64,000 nt of DNA from Eulemur rufifrons (Eukaryota > Chordata > Mammalia > Primates > Lemuridae), in assembly GCF_041146395.1 (NCBI RefSeq), contig NC_090996.1:27180738-27244737 (forward strand), given 5' to 3'. Both the position numbers and the translations under genes were made by a program. Below are positions 10,670 to 22,140 of the stretch, one piece after another (the stretch's first letter is position 1; each line of letters starts with the position of its first letter). A model generated the notes under the pieces. It saw only the letters and a list, made by a program, of their open reading frames with translations. It had not been told where the DNA came from and did not search any database.

Positions 10670-11470
10670 ATTAATCGAGCATTTATTCTGTGGCAGGCAT
10701 TGGTCCAAACCCACCTGCCTTCTTTTCTTTCTTCCCTCTTCCCTTCTCCCACCCATCATGTTTGTTGAGTGTCTAGTTTACTCTCTGAGAAGTTATACAA
10801 AGAAGCCTTGATCTGGCCAGGAGGGAGGTGTTGGTCAGGGAAGGCTTCCTTGAAGAAGTGTTCTTTAAGCCAAGATCTAAAGGTCAAGAGTAACAGAAAG
10901 AGCAACCAGGCAAGGGAAAACGTGGTCTACTGCCAGGGTGGCTGTAATACTTTGAAGCTCTTCCCATCCAAAGGTGGAGTCTGTTTTCCCACGCCTTGAA
11001 TCTGGCCTGGCCTTGTGGCTGGCTTTGACCAGCATATTCTAGCACCTTCTGCTCTCAGACTCTTGAAATCCTGCTACCATGTGAAGAAGGAAGTCCTGGC
11101 TAGCTTCCTGGAGGATAAGAAACCCATATGCCAGTTACCCATGTTCACCATAGCCAATAGCCTGCTAAGTGCCAGATGTCCAGTGAGGCCATCCCAGATC
11201 TTATGGCCATCAGCTGACCACAGATATAGAGCAAGTCAGCCCAAAGTGGCCAATCCAGCCCAAACCAGAACAACTGCCCAGCAGACTCAGAATCATGATT
11301 CCAATAAATGGTTGCTACATTGAGCCACTAAGCTTTGGAGTCGTTTGTTACACAGCAGTTGATAACTGATACACAACAGCATTTGCAAAAGCCTTTGAGT
11401 TGAGAGGAAGAGTAGCTTCAGGAAACTGAAAGCGTATCTGTGTGGTCAAGTGAAGAAGCAAGGGGTCCTC
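10670..11470 (-). mobile_element. L2 LINE, split by an LTR
   Basis: The left part, 10670-10925, has 'gtcagggaaggcttccttga'. The right part, from about 11376, resumes with 'acagcatttgcaaaagcctt', which is the next L2 segment in order. The LTR at 10929-11375 therefore jumped into an existing L2. Confidence 0.65.
10929..11375 (+). mobile_element. ERVL-MaLR-type solo LTR
   Basis: The 3' end reads 'gagccactaagctttggagt', 'cgtttgttacacagcagt' and closes in 'gataactgataca', as in MLT1-class LTRs. The poly(A) motif aataaa lies just before it. No internal retroviral sequence is present. Confidence 0.65.
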
Positions 11471-11799
11471 AGATCACCTCGTGTCCTGTAGGCAAGGTTA
11501 TGCCGTCCACTCCGACCGATCTGTCTCAGCACCCTCCCTCCATGGAACTCTGAGGCGTTTTGCAGAAGTGCAGCACAGGCACAGATTTGGTGCCTGGGAC
11601 ATGAAACTGTCCTCCAAAGAGATATTTTCAAGATTGTTTCAACAACAAGGAGGTAGTTGGAAGTTCGGCGCATGAACCATTCTCATAACCTGGAAATGTA
11701 GTCTTCATGAAATCCCTTTTTCATAATGTTTCTTGTCCCCTCTGATATGGAGCCAGGCAAGGGGGGAAGAAATGCTCACCTGGCCACTTTTGGCTTTGT

Positions 11800-12160
11800 G
11801 CAGTGTGGTCCCTGTCTCAGTATATTAAAAAGCTCCGTGTCAAAGAAATCACAGATTCATTGAACAGTCTTGTAAGCCCCATTAATAAATGCATTAACCT
11901 AATCAGCCCCCGGTACCTCGTGGGCAGATGGCTGACAAACGGACCAGGAAACAGATGTGTGAGCCTTTCAACCACACCGGCCCTCTCCAGTTTGATTTTT
12001 CTTCATTTGAAAAAGAGGAAGAAATAAAGAAAAAGGTGCTTTCCTTCCAATGTGCCTAATTGCCTTGAAGAAACTTGGGCTGTAAAATTAAACTATACCT
12101 TCCTCCATCTGTCTCTCTCTTAATTAGCAGCAGACACTTGTACAGGTGCGGGGCGGGATG
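11800..12160. other. Repeat-free block, possible conserved non-coding element
   Basis: AT-rich and without recognisable repeats. It holds several homeodomain-type TAAT/ATTA cores ('cattaataaatgcattaacc', 'tcttaattagcagcag'). Nothing in the sequence proves function; cross-species conservation was not available. Confidence 0.25.
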
Positions 12161-12479
12161 GAGCCTCGCTTCCGTGGAAATGGAGAACGTGAAGGTAATA
12201 ACCAGTTTTCAAAACAAGCTGCACATCTGAGGGTCTCAGCAGGTGGCGTCCCACCTACCTCCTTTCCTTGGGCCAAAGTCGTCTTAAGGAGGGGTTCCTA
12301 CAGCTTGTTCTCGCTGGGTGACATCCTTGTGTCCCAGAGGATGGGTTTCACCTGGTAAGCAATGCCTCCCAACCAAAGCTTTCACAGTTCCACATCAGTC
12401 TCTGTCTTTGATTCAAGAATATGACGAAACACAATGATTAATCTTCCCATCTCACCTAAAAATAAAATTCAAATCCTTT

Positions 12480-13400
12480 GTAGTGGTCCCCAAGGTCTGC
12501 ATGACCCAGACTCTGGCTACGTTCCCACTCGTCTCTTCCATCCTTATTGTGCACACATCACAGGCTGTGTTATTAGTTTCCTAGGGCTTCCGTAACAAGG
12601 TACCACAAACTGGGTGACTTGAAACAACGGAAATTAATTCCTTCACGGCTCTGAAGGTCAGAAGTCTGCCATCAAGGTGCCGGCAGGGCTACGCTCCTTC
12701 TGAACGCACTAGCGAAGGATCCGTCCCTGCCTCTGCTAGTTTCTGGTGGTTGCTGGCAGTCCGTGGCATCCCTTGCCTTGTAGCTGCACCTCTCCAATCT
12801 CTGCCTCTGCCTCCACATGGCCATTTTCTCTCTGTGCATGTGTGCATGCAAGTCCAAATTTCTCTCTTCTTACAGGGACACAGGTCATTGGATTAGGGCC
12901 CACATTTATCCAGTGTGACCTTATTTTAACTTGATTACATCTACAAAGACTCTAGTTCCATGTGTGTTCACAGCCTGAGGTTCCGAGTGGACATGCACTT
13001 GGGGAACACTCTTCAATCACACATGATAGTCCTCTGTGTTCCTGAACACACCAACTTTATCGCCGTCTCAGGGTCTTTGGACCTTGTCCCTGTGGTCTCT
13101 CCTGCCAAAATGCTCCTTCTTATCATTCTGTCCTCTAACCGAAGGCCACCCTCCTGAAACACCCTACTAATGATCCAAAGAAGACAGCCCTATCAGTTGC
13201 TCTTATGACCTCTATTTTAGTATGTTCAAATCCTGTACCACCATATAAAATTATCTTTCTTCATTACTTACGAATTGTCTGTCTTCTTTGACTAGACTAT
13301 AAGCTCCTCTTAGGGCAGAGACGGCACCTGTTCTGCTCACTGCTCTTTCCCCAACACCAAGCCCAGGGCCCGGCGCACAGTAGTGGGAGGCATGATAAGC
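12480..13400 (+). mobile_element. L2 LINE 3' region, split by an LTR
   Basis: Left part from about 12480 ('ccccaaggtctgcatgaccc'); right part from about 13028 with 'cctgaacacaccaac'. The 3' end is complete: 'ctataagctcctcttagggc', 'ccagggcccggcgcacagta' and 'aagcacttgatgag'. The LTR at 12566-13027 interrupts it. Confidence 0.75.
12566..13027 (-). mobile_element. ERVL-MaLR (MLT1-class) solo LTR
   Basis: Reverse orientation. It starts 'tattagtttcctagggcttc', continues 'aacaaggtaccacaaactgg', later 'ggattagggcccacatttat', and closes near 'cttcaatcacaca'. Close relative of the LTR at 41232-41695. Confidence 0.8.
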
Positions 13401-14284
13401 ACTTGATGAGGGAAGGAAAACATGGAAGAAATTTCAATTCCAATGACATTCTTTAAGATATTAGAAATGGGCAGGATGTGTCATCTTCTCCAGGGATTGG
13501 AGCACACATGTAAATATCATATTTTCAAGAGAAAACATCAAAATGTCACAGCCAAAAGTTTAATGAAGCCCCAGAATCAACCTCAAGGCAAAAATATGTT
13601 TATCTTTTTCTTCCTTAAGGTGGGGCAAGAGGAAACAGCTGGGTGTGACGTCAGTCTCTCTGCCAGGCCGGGTTCGTGCCGTGTTCAGGTCGGCTGCTTC
13701 ATTACAAGAGGTGTGGACCTCGCATCCTCTGAGCCGTGCTGACCTTGGTTAGAGAGAGTCGCAGACCAGAAGTTGGCATCCTAGCACAGGGCTGGTGAAA
13801 GAGCTGCACGCTTCTCACAGAACCGAGAGAAGACTGAGATTTCTCTGTCATCAGTCCAGACAATCCCCGGGGACATCTCACAGGCTTTTCTCGCTTAATT
13901 GGTCCCTTGTGCCAAAGAGGTAGGATCTTCACACTACTTCACACCGATTCCCCCCCGCCTCTAGGACAAGGTGGAGATCGTTTCTTGAGATATTAATCAA
14001 TATTTCTTTTCCTTGTGCTTCTACAATCCTCTCTCTTTCGATGAGGACAAAAAGCTAAAGTGTTGGTTCTGCATCCTACACCGAGCTCTTGAAAGCCACA
14101 GGAGAACCGCGAGTCTTGCAAAGCAAGACAGTGAGATCCGGGGCTGTTGAGAAGCGAAGAGGAATTAATGAGGCTGAGAGCTTGAGGGACTCAGTGCACC
14201 AGGTTTACACAACAGAAAACAAAGACTGGAAGTATGAGCATCTGATTTTCATGACTGTAAAGTCTTCTGTACAATATGGAGGAA

Positions 14285-14525
14285 AGAGCATCAACTTGGA
14301 GAGCAGAGGGATCCGGGTTCAAATCCCAACTCTTCCACTTACAGGCTTGAGACCTGAGGCAAGTTACCTAAGCTCTCTGAGCTTCATCTATAAAACTGAA
14401 AATACAGTAACAAGGTCCATGTGGTAGAGGGGCTGAGGGTATGGAAGAGAATCATGTAGACGACGATCACCTTGTATCATGTCAAGCACCAATGGCCTTG
14501 CCTCATGGCTGGTATTCAACAGATG
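14285..14525 (+). repeat. MIR SINE
   Basis: Shows the tRNA-derived B-box-like 'gggttcaaatcccaactc', then 'aagttacctaagctctctga'. This is the SINE head and not a tRNA gene: no cloverleaf closes around it. Confidence 0.75.
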
Positions 14526-14719
14526 GTAGCTGCTATTACTGTCATTGTTAGAAGATAAAAAGATTATAAAATGAGGATAATAAAATCTACTTTGCAGAGT
14601 GCAATGAAGATGTAATTGAAACAAGACATGTAAAAGCTCAGAACGTTATACCTGGTGCACGGTACGACTCCTCGAAAGTGTATCCCCCTCTGAGAAGATG
14701 CGGTAGCCGACTGCTCACC

Positions 14720-15112
14720 TCCCAGATCAGACCTGCTCTCCCTTTTTTCCTGGGGCACAAGGTCACCCAACTCCCCACTAGATTTCCCAGCCTTCTTAGA
14801 AGCTATATTTGGCCATGTGACAGATCACTCACCAATGGAATGCTAGCAAAAGTGATACGCCCAACTTCCACTTCACCTTGCTTGCTTAAAAAAAAAGTTT
14901 ACTTATCCTGAGCGTCCTCTCTTTCCCTTCCCAGAGGCTAGAGTTACGCTGTGACAGCAACTGACTATAACAATGCGGATGGGGACCATACAGTAAGGGT
15001 GGCAGTGCAACAGGGCTGGGGAACCTGGGTCCCGGAGTGACCGCTTGCAGCAAAGCTGCCCCACCAACCGGGACTACCCACTTTGGGACTATGATATGAG
15101 AAAGAAGTGTCT
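14720..15112 (+). mobile_element. ERVL-MaLR-type LTR
   Basis: Landmarks in order: 'atatttggccatgtgacaga', 'caatggaatgctagcaaaag', 'aacctgggtcccggagtgac' and 'ggactatgatatgagaaaga'. The end abuts an L1 tail at 15115. Confidence 0.55.
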
Positions 15113-15114
15113 AA

Positions 15115-15390
15115 GCTAATAAGATAGAGAGAGAGAGAAAGTAGACAGTGATTGCCTGGGGCCAGGGAGTAGCAGGGAGAGGGTAACTGGGATGGGGTAG
15201 GGGAGAAATGGGAAATGCCTCCTACTGGTTATGAAGGTTTTCTGGGGGGTGATGAATGTTTCCAAATTGATTGTGGCGATGGTTGCACGACTCTGTGAAC
15301 ATACCAAAAACCACTGGATTGTACACTTTAAATGAGTGAGTCATGTGATACATGAATTATATCTCAATAAAGCTGCTTTCTAAAAAGGAA
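15115..15390 (+). mobile_element. L1M-type LINE 3' end
   Basis: Contains 'gtgattgcctggggccaggg', 'tgtggcgatggttgcacgac', 'ggattgtacactttaaatga' and the terminal 'atatctcaataaagctg', the standard L1 3' UTR order with its polyadenylation signal. Confidence 0.8.
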
Positions 15391-15545
15391 ATACACTTCT
15401 TCCTCTTAAGCCCCGTATTGGTGGGACCTTCTGGCACTGTGGGACAGTATTTACTTTAACTTACAAAGGAATGTTTTCTGGGTGTCTGCTTGTTTTCTTT
15501 TTTCTTCTTCACAAGCTGAGTTAAAAAGTAAAAGGGGAAGAGTTC

Positions 15546-16325
15546 ATGTTGTTTAAAAGAAATACACAGGTATTTCTCTCTTGTTTTGAAACACGTGCTA
15601 TGAAGCTGCGCAGATTCCTGAGGCTGTCTCAGCAGGCAGACACAAGAAAGGCAGGACAAAACCCTGAGCTTTCCAAGCAGGAAAGGGCTAAGGAGGGATG
15701 CAAAGGTCTGTCTTCGTGGCACATTAGTCCCATTTTACCTGGTCCAGGCCCTGGCTGCAGAGGCATAGGTAGGGAAATCATCGCTTATGAAGCAGGTCCT
15801 GCGGAATCTCAGGGCATCCGGCCCTCCCTACAGGGCACCGTATCTTTCCAGAAGCCTTGTTTCTCTCAGAGAGAAAACCAGAAAGCGTGTCTAGGAGCCT
15901 GGCCCTTTTTTGTCTTAACCCTGAAGGCTCCCGACAGGAACGACTGCCACCTTTTCTTAAACAGTGCCGGGCTTGGGCTTTGCATGAAGGCCGTCCAGGT
16001 TGTACCAAAAGCCACCTTTGTTAGGGGTGCAGGGAGCTCTCCACGAACCTCTCGTGAATCTCCTCTCGCTGCTGCTGACAGCCCTCTGAAACCTCAGGCC
16101 TTCGTCTCTTCCCTTAGGCAGTTTTGCCGCATGCAGTCACCATCTTCTGAAAGGCTGTTGAACGAAGGTGGACAGGCTCACGCTGCAGCCGTGGCTGACC
16201 ACACAGCCCCCGTGGCCATGGGGCCCCAGGGAAAACTGTTCTCTCACTCCCTTTCCATGCATCCTGCTTGGCTGCTCCGTGCATGCAGATATGTTTTTCC
16301 AGAAATGCACTGTGTGGTCTTCTGA
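15546..16325 (+). other. Long unexplained open frame (259 codons)
   Basis: The longest open frame of the last intron that is not made of repeats. I recognise no domain, signal peptide or membrane segment in it, and the composition (many Pro, Ser, Ala, Arg) is what GC-rich non-coding DNA gives. There is no TATA box or CpG-dense start region nearby. Most likely a chance frame; listed because nothing else explains this 900-base stretch. Confidence 0.1.
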
Positions 16326-16599
16326 TCATCTTCCCAACTGGTAAAATTTTGTTCAGCTGGAGGTTTTTAAAACAAAACAAATTAAGGGTAAAAATCCTGA
16401 GTGCTACTTGCCATCTTCCCCTTGGCTGTAGCTTCCTGGAACCATCTCAAAGTAGAGAATCCGGGATTTGGGATCCTATGTTAGATTAATGCATGAATCA
16501 ATTCTTTGTCCTTCCTTCCTCCTATATCCACGCTCTTCACTCTTCCATGTGACTTTCAAACTCCTCCAAAAAAGAAAAAGAGGAGGCTCTTGTGTCCCC

Positions 16600-16983
16600 A
16601 CCAATGGATTCTGAGTTCATTCATGTGACTGATGGGTGTCAGCGGACAGGGCACAGACAGAAGTTTGGAGAAGTGCTTGCTGGTTTGGGTCACTCTCTCG
16701 CACCTCTGCCATCATCATGAGAGCATGTCCGGCTGCCCTCTCCAAGGATGAGATGTGTAGAGCAGAGGCCCAGGCATTCTACCTCAAACCAGCCTGGAGC
16801 AGCCACATCCAGCCAACTCCCAGACAGATGTGTCAACTCCACTGAGACTTGAAGAACCTCCCACATTGGCAAAAATCCCTGGCACACAGACCCCTCATCT
16901 AAATGAATGCTGAGCTAAATAAATTGCAAGCCATGAGATTTGGGGTCATTTGTTACACAGCGTTATTGTGGCAATAGATAACT
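16600..16983 (+). mobile_element. ERVL-MaLR-type LTR
   Basis: The closing part 'gccatgagatttggggtcat', 'ttgttacacagcgttattg' and 'tagataactgatgca' is diagnostic. Upstream 'gctgagctaaataaattgc' carries the LTR polyadenylation motif. The 5' boundary is uncertain. Confidence 0.6.
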
Positions 16984-17999
16984 GATGCAAATACCGATAA
17001 TTCATTCACCCTGCTTCCAGGAAGAGCCCCCAACTTTCAGGTGGGATCCCCCTCTGCCCTGTTCTTACTCTATGGGTTTGGACAGCAACCCCCTCTACTT
17101 CCCCCCATGCCCAGCCATGCCCCATTTCCCTGCCCTCCCCATAACAATTTGTTTAAAGGTGGGCGAACTAATCAGAGCAAAGCCTGGGATCTTTGCTTAT
17201 AGAGGTCAAAAGGGCCAAGAAGATCAATAATCCTAAACTTTCCATTTTTTTTTTTTAGGAGAGGTAACTTTAGCACCAAGCTCACAGACACCCAAATGGG
17301 CAGAAGCAACACTCAGTCTCTCCTGACTTCCATCTGGTCGATTTTCTATAATATTTCCCAGTGCCTCTTCAGAAAAGACAAGATTCCTTTCGAATGCTAT
17401 GCCCAACTTCATTTAATAATTTATTAACAAAAGGTATACTGAGTGCCTACTATGTGCTGTAGGCGTCACGCAGGGCGGCTTTGGAATGGACGGGATCCGG
17501 CTGGCCCAGCCTCAGAGGGACATACTTTCAAACTAGTCAAATATTTATTGCAGTCTCGGTCCAACACCATTTTCTGAAAACCAGAGAACACTCTCCACTG
17601 ATTCATTTCATGCCCTATGGGTTCCCAAGGAAGCTCATCAAAACTGCAGCGCTTGCTGTGTGCTTTTCAAAAAGGGATGAACTCAGGAACGGGTGGGATT
17701 TGATTTTTATTAAAAAACCTCACCTCACATCACCCTCCTATCTTCCACCTTCTCTGTACCCTACTGCTCACTGCCAAACCAATAACGCAAATCAGGAAAT
17801 TGCAGAAGACTGAATTTCATGCCGTCATGCTTTAAAGCTGCCTTTAGGTGGGTGTCCCCCCAGGATGGTATATAGGACGTGTGTACCCCAACAGCATTGC
17901 AACCCTACTGCACACTGCCTATCGTCTTGTGCCTTCTATAGCGTCTCCTCGATGAACATCTCTCACTGGGTTACCTCAAGTTCCTTAGAAGAAAAAAAG

Positions 18000-18540
18000 A
18001 AGTAGGACTTATTAAGTACCTACTATGGCTCACACACTATTTTAACCATCTCACCTACATTGTCTCATTTAAACTCTCTTAACACATTAACTGCCGTGAG
18101 AGCTGTATTTAACTCACTCCAGTTTTGACCCTGGGGCCACGGGAAGCATATATAAAATCTTGTTGATGTTCTTATTGTTACAATTAGTACTGACAACTGA
18201 ATTCTCAAAATGTGGATTAAATGAATAGAAGTCAATAAATTTCATTTTTCTATTTATGTGTATCTTTACATTATACTCAAAGTTTTTATTCTATTTTCGT
18301 AATAAAACACTGCGGCCCCAAGGAAAACTTTCTGGGTTTTTTTGGGTGGCAGTCACTGTGTTATAGAAAGACGACAATGCATCATCATTCTTTCCATGTG
18401 ACAGATGAAGGAACTCAGGCCTGGAGATGTTGAATAATTCGGCTGCCAAATTACTCTGCCACTGCTAATAAGTGACAGAGCAGGAAACCAAATCCAAGAC
18501 TATCCACCCCTAATGCTCTTCTTACCTTCCAGCTGTAGCC
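18000..18540 (-). repeat. MIR SINE, split by a TTAA-flanked MITE
   Basis: The left half ends '...gtctcatttaaactctctt' and the right half resumes at 18365 with 'ccatgtgacagatgaaggaa' and 'actcaggcctggagatg', in correct MIR order. The 278-base insert between them is described separately. Confidence 0.75.
18083..18360. mobile_element. TTAA-flanked inverted-repeat MITE (piggyBac-like)
   Basis: Left flank TTAA at 18079-18082, right flank TTAT at 18361-18364. The element begins CACATTAACTGCC and ends GGCAGTCACTGTG, which are inverted copies with two mismatches. Subterminal inverted copies of a TGGGGCC motif lie about 55 and 35 bases inward. TTAA duplication is the hallmark of piggyBac-type transposition. 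It has no coding capacity. The Repbase family is not known to me. Confidence 0.6.
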
Positions 18541-18674
18541 CCGGCTCAAACCACCACTAAGAAAGCAGTTTTATCGCAGTGAAGAGCAAAAATACTGACG
18601 TTGGGAGAAATGCTAGCATGTGAAAATTGGTGCTCTAGTGCACACTGTGTTTGCATCTAGGATGGGAGCTTAGG

Positions 18675-18830
18675 AAAGTTAGTTCTAAACTTTCACATAC
18701 ATAAGAATCACCCAAGAGATGCATTTTTAAAATGAATAGGCGGGGACCCCATATTCAGAGGTCCCAATTCCTTAGGAGGGAGTGGGGCCAGGATTTGCAT
18801 TTGGGACAACCATCTCCAGTGCTTCTGGGT
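18675..18830. mobile_element. hAT-Charlie MITE
   Basis: Internal order 'acataagaatcacccaagag', then 'ggcggggaccccatattcag', then 'gagtggggccaggatttgca' is that of the MITE with cagtggttct ends; both outer ends are worn. Confidence 0.65.
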
Positions 18831-19054
18831 CATGTCCTTAAGCCTTTCTTTGAGGTCTTGACCCTGGTCCTGTGGTGACGTAACTTTCTTGGGTGGCTTT
18901 AGGCAACCTAAGTTTTCTCATGCGGACCCAGTTTCCTCATCTGTCAAGGCAGAAAAGCTAAGTGAAATGTATTTCTTTCCGAAAGACTCCATCATGATGG
19001 CCAGGAATTATCTCTGAAGCAGAGGCGAATGGAAACTTTGTGAGTACTGGACTC

Positions 19055-19285
19055 CTTTACACTTATTTCGCATCTATTCTATACCAAGCCCTGTGCTGAG
19101 AACTATGCGGCACTCGCAGTATCTCATACAATTACTCCCTCCAAGCCCATGGAGAGAGGATAATCTGATGGCCGCTGTTTTGGCAATGGCAGAAGCAGAA
19201 GTCCAGAGCACGTAAGTGGCTTGGGAAAGAGCACAGAGGCCGATTCCACTCGGAAGTAGAGGGATTAAAGCACAGTACTACGCTG
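19055..19285 (-). repeat. MIR SINE
   Basis: Reverse order: 'accaagccctgtgctgagaa', 'tatctcatacaattactccc', then the worn 'gcagaagtccagagcacgta' and 'agtggcttgggaaag'. Confidence 0.65.
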
Positions 19286-19494
19286 GCAGCTTCCCCCAAC
19301 TTGACTGCTTCACCGTGGCACTGGACTGAGTCAGGTTTAAAGATTCATTTTGCAAAAGGAACTGATTTCCAAAGACACGGCTTCATCTTAAATAGGATAG
19401 TCTGATGGGCTTGAGGTGGTGTCTTTCACAGTGGGATTTAAACAAACAGGACAGGTGTTCCCCAGGCTGGGCGTGGGCAGAACGACAGCAGTGA

Positions 19495-19509
19495 CCACTA
19501 GGGGGCACC
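19495..19509 (+). promoter_or_regulatory. CTCF-type binding motif
   Basis: CCACTAGGGGGCACC fits every position of the published CTCF core consensus CCASYAGRKGGCRSY. It is outside recognised repeats and within an intron. Occupancy is inferred. Confidence 0.55.
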
Positions 19510-19937
19510 TTGCACGGGAAGCCCTAGGTAGTGGAAACCGACCAGCGCAGGCTAGTATGACGCTTGCGTCTCAGGTCCTGGCAGATACATCCCCTTCCCC
19601 TGCGTCATAGTCAATGCAGGTGGCAGTGGGAAACTGGTACCTTCAGGCACCTTGTCCTTTCTCCTTCCTTATCCCACCTCCCCAGGTGACACCCACCCCT
19701 CTTCCTAATTCCCCACCTAATGCCCTCTGTTCCCAAAGTGGGTTCTCAGCAACGTTCATGCCATTGGATATAAAGACGTTCTCTGGTTTTCCCAAAGAGA
19801 AAAGAGATCAGATGCCAAAAGTATTTGGGAAATGGTAGGTTAAACAGCGTTTACCAGTTTTTATTACCACAGGATTTTTCGGAACCTTTAATTTGCTCAC
19901 CTGATGACAACAGTAATGATAATATCAGTAATAACCT

Positions 19938-20152
19938 ACATGCACTTATCATTTTCCATATGCCAGGGACTGTGACACTGTTTTAAATGGTTTAACTCGC
20001 AGCGACCTAGGAGGTAGGTGACATGATCGTCTCTGTTTTGCAGATCAGGAAATAGGGGCTCAGAGAGGTTGAACAACTTGCTGAGGAGAACAAGACTAGC
20101 AAACGATACTGGGGTCAGGATTGGAACCCAGGGGCGTCTGAGTCTGAGCCTG
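19938..20152 (-). repeat. MIR SINE
   Basis: Well preserved: 'tatgccagggactgtgacac', 'cagatcaggaaataggggct', 'cagagaggttgaacaacttg' and 'ggattggaacccaggggcgt'. Confidence 0.85.
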
Positions 20153-20904
20153 TCACACCCAGCTTGTCTCCCCTTTTTAAGAAAGTGGCAGCATGTGGGA
20201 GGTGAGGACATAGAACCCCCCCAACCTTGTTACCACACCTCCTCTAGACTCTGGGTCTGCAGGTTGAGTAGAGAATGCTAGAGGCAGACCAATGACCCCA
20301 GGGGAACTTGGACCTGGCCCTCACTGAGACCCCGGTTCCCCTCCCCAGACAAGACAGCATAAATAAATGTGCATTTAGCAAGGTAAGTTAACTTTGGGTA
20401 GAAAAGAGTTTCCAAGTCCCTGCTTTTGACCTGTGCTGAAACACGTCCTAAATCCATGAGACAACAGGCTGATCTAAGGACGGGGATGTGGACTGCCTCC
20501 CAGCGCTGTTGCAGGGATCAGAACGGCTTTGTTTTTCACGGGGGAGAGAGAAAAAAAAAAGTTTATGCCTCAAATTAGTAGGTCTGTCATGTTCTAAATT
20601 GTTTGCCTTTCTAAAAATGGACTTTGACATGTGAACAGTTATTATCTAATGCAAGACCCAAAAATCTGTCTCTCTCAAGGCAACAACTGGGTAGCTGGAG
20701 GATTCTCTTTAAACACGCTGATGGAAAGCTCTTTCCCAGTGACGAAATACAGCGCACCCTCCTCCCCCGACCCCCGGAGCCCAGGTTGTTTCTGAGCCTT
20801 TGGGACCCTGGTCAAACGGCCCTCTTCAGAGCCTTTAGCCCATAAAAAGACACCTGGAGAACTAATCAAAGGGTCTTAGTTTCCCAGCAAGATTATTTGT
20901 ACTG

Positions 20905-21085
20905 CAGTGGTTTTCAAAGTGTGATCCCCGACTAGCAGCATCAATGTCACCTTGGGACCTGTTAGCAACTCCATCCAAGGCTTAATGAATCAGAAGTTCC
21001 AGGCTGGGGCCCGGGAATCTGGGTTTTAACACCCCTCCAAGCGATGCTGATGTGTGCTCAAACTGCAGGAATGTGAGAACCACTG
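20905..21085. mobile_element. hAT-Charlie MITE, full length
   Basis: Both terminal inverted repeats are present: cagtggttttcaaagtgtga at the left and 'atgtgagaaccactg' at the right. The interior has 'ctagcagcatcaatgtcacc' and 'ggctggggcccgggaatctg'. Confidence 0.85.
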
Positions 21086-21129
21086 GTCCAACGGTGCCTC
21101 CTCCCCTCGTCTCCACTCACCCACTGCAT

Positions 21130-21475
21130 CCTGCAGCCCCTCAATTCTCCCTCCACTAGATTTTCTTCTCTCCATCCCCTACCCACCCCACTGCAGGTCA
21201 CTGCCCACCTGCAAGAGCCTCCCAGTGGGCGTCCCCGACTCCAGTCCACGCTCCCCTAATCCAGTCTCCACTTGGACGCCAGAATGATCTTTTGAGAAGG
21301 GAAAAATGGCCATGCCAGTGCCCTGCCTAGGGCCCTGGAATGTCTCCTAATTCCCCACAGTTCAAGGTCGGTCATTAGAGTTCCACCTCCACCTCCCTGA
21401 GCCAGCCACATCCTCCCCATCGCCAAATCCAACAAAGCAGAAGGAGTGACGAAAGAAGAGGATGGCATTTCTGGT
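21130..21475 (+). mobile_element. L2 LINE fragment
   Basis: Order of L2 3' coding-strand segments: 'acttggacgccagaatgatc', 'atggccatgccagtgccctg', then 'ctaattccccacagttcaag'. Confidence 0.6.
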
Positions 21476-21524
21476 CTGATCTGAAAAGAGCTGCTTCTCT
21501 CACATCCCAGTGGGAAATAGCGTA

Positions 21525-21745
21525 GAAGAAGAGTCAGGCAGACACGGGTTCAAGTTGCAGCTCTACCACTTAGCAGCTATCTGACTTCAGACCAACAAGA
21601 CTTCTCCTTGCTCAGATGTCACGTCCTCATGTCTAAGAGGGAATGGCGACAACTCCACTGTTGGGTCACCGGAGAATTAACTGATAAAGTGATGTAAAGG
21701 GCCAGCACTCTGGCACGCATTAGGGAGCTAATATATTAATTATAG
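21525..21745 (+). repeat. MIR SINE
   Basis: Contains 'gggttcaagttgcagctc', 'taccacttagcagctatctg', and near the tail 'gtgatgtaaagggccagcac'. Confidence 0.75.
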
Positions 21746-22101
21746 CTACCACCTGGCCCAACCACCCAGCTAGTTAACTCAAGTCAACCAACTCCTTCCC
21801 TCTCACTGCTCCCCAGGCTGCTTCAAGAAACTCGAAAATAGCGTTCAGTTCCCTAAAAGGCTAATCATTCCCAAGACCCTTGGCCAACAACTTGTTTGCA
21901 TGTATCGCTTTCTCGGAAGTTGTGTTCTTTCTCCCACATTAATTTACCTTGTGTTTTGCCATATTGTCTCTGCAGCTTTCTGAGGAAGAAACAACGCATT
22001 TTACCTTACCTGGGACGGTTTCTCATAGTGGCATTTTCCTTCAGGCAATGAATATTGGGGAGCAAAGGGGAGCACATTGTCCAACAGTGGTCCCATGCGC
22101 G

Positions 22102-22103
<2 letters not shown>

Positions 22104-22132
<29 letters not shown>

Positions 22133-22140
22133 GCACACAC
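22104..22140. repeat. (CA)n microsatellite
   Basis: About 17 CA units with one atg interruption near the right end. Confidence 0.95.

Noticed and set aside
14308..14330. tRNA-like B-box sequences (also near 21540 and 49310)
   Set aside because: These are the tRNA-derived heads of MIR SINEs; no A-box and cloverleaf of an intact tRNA gene surrounds them.
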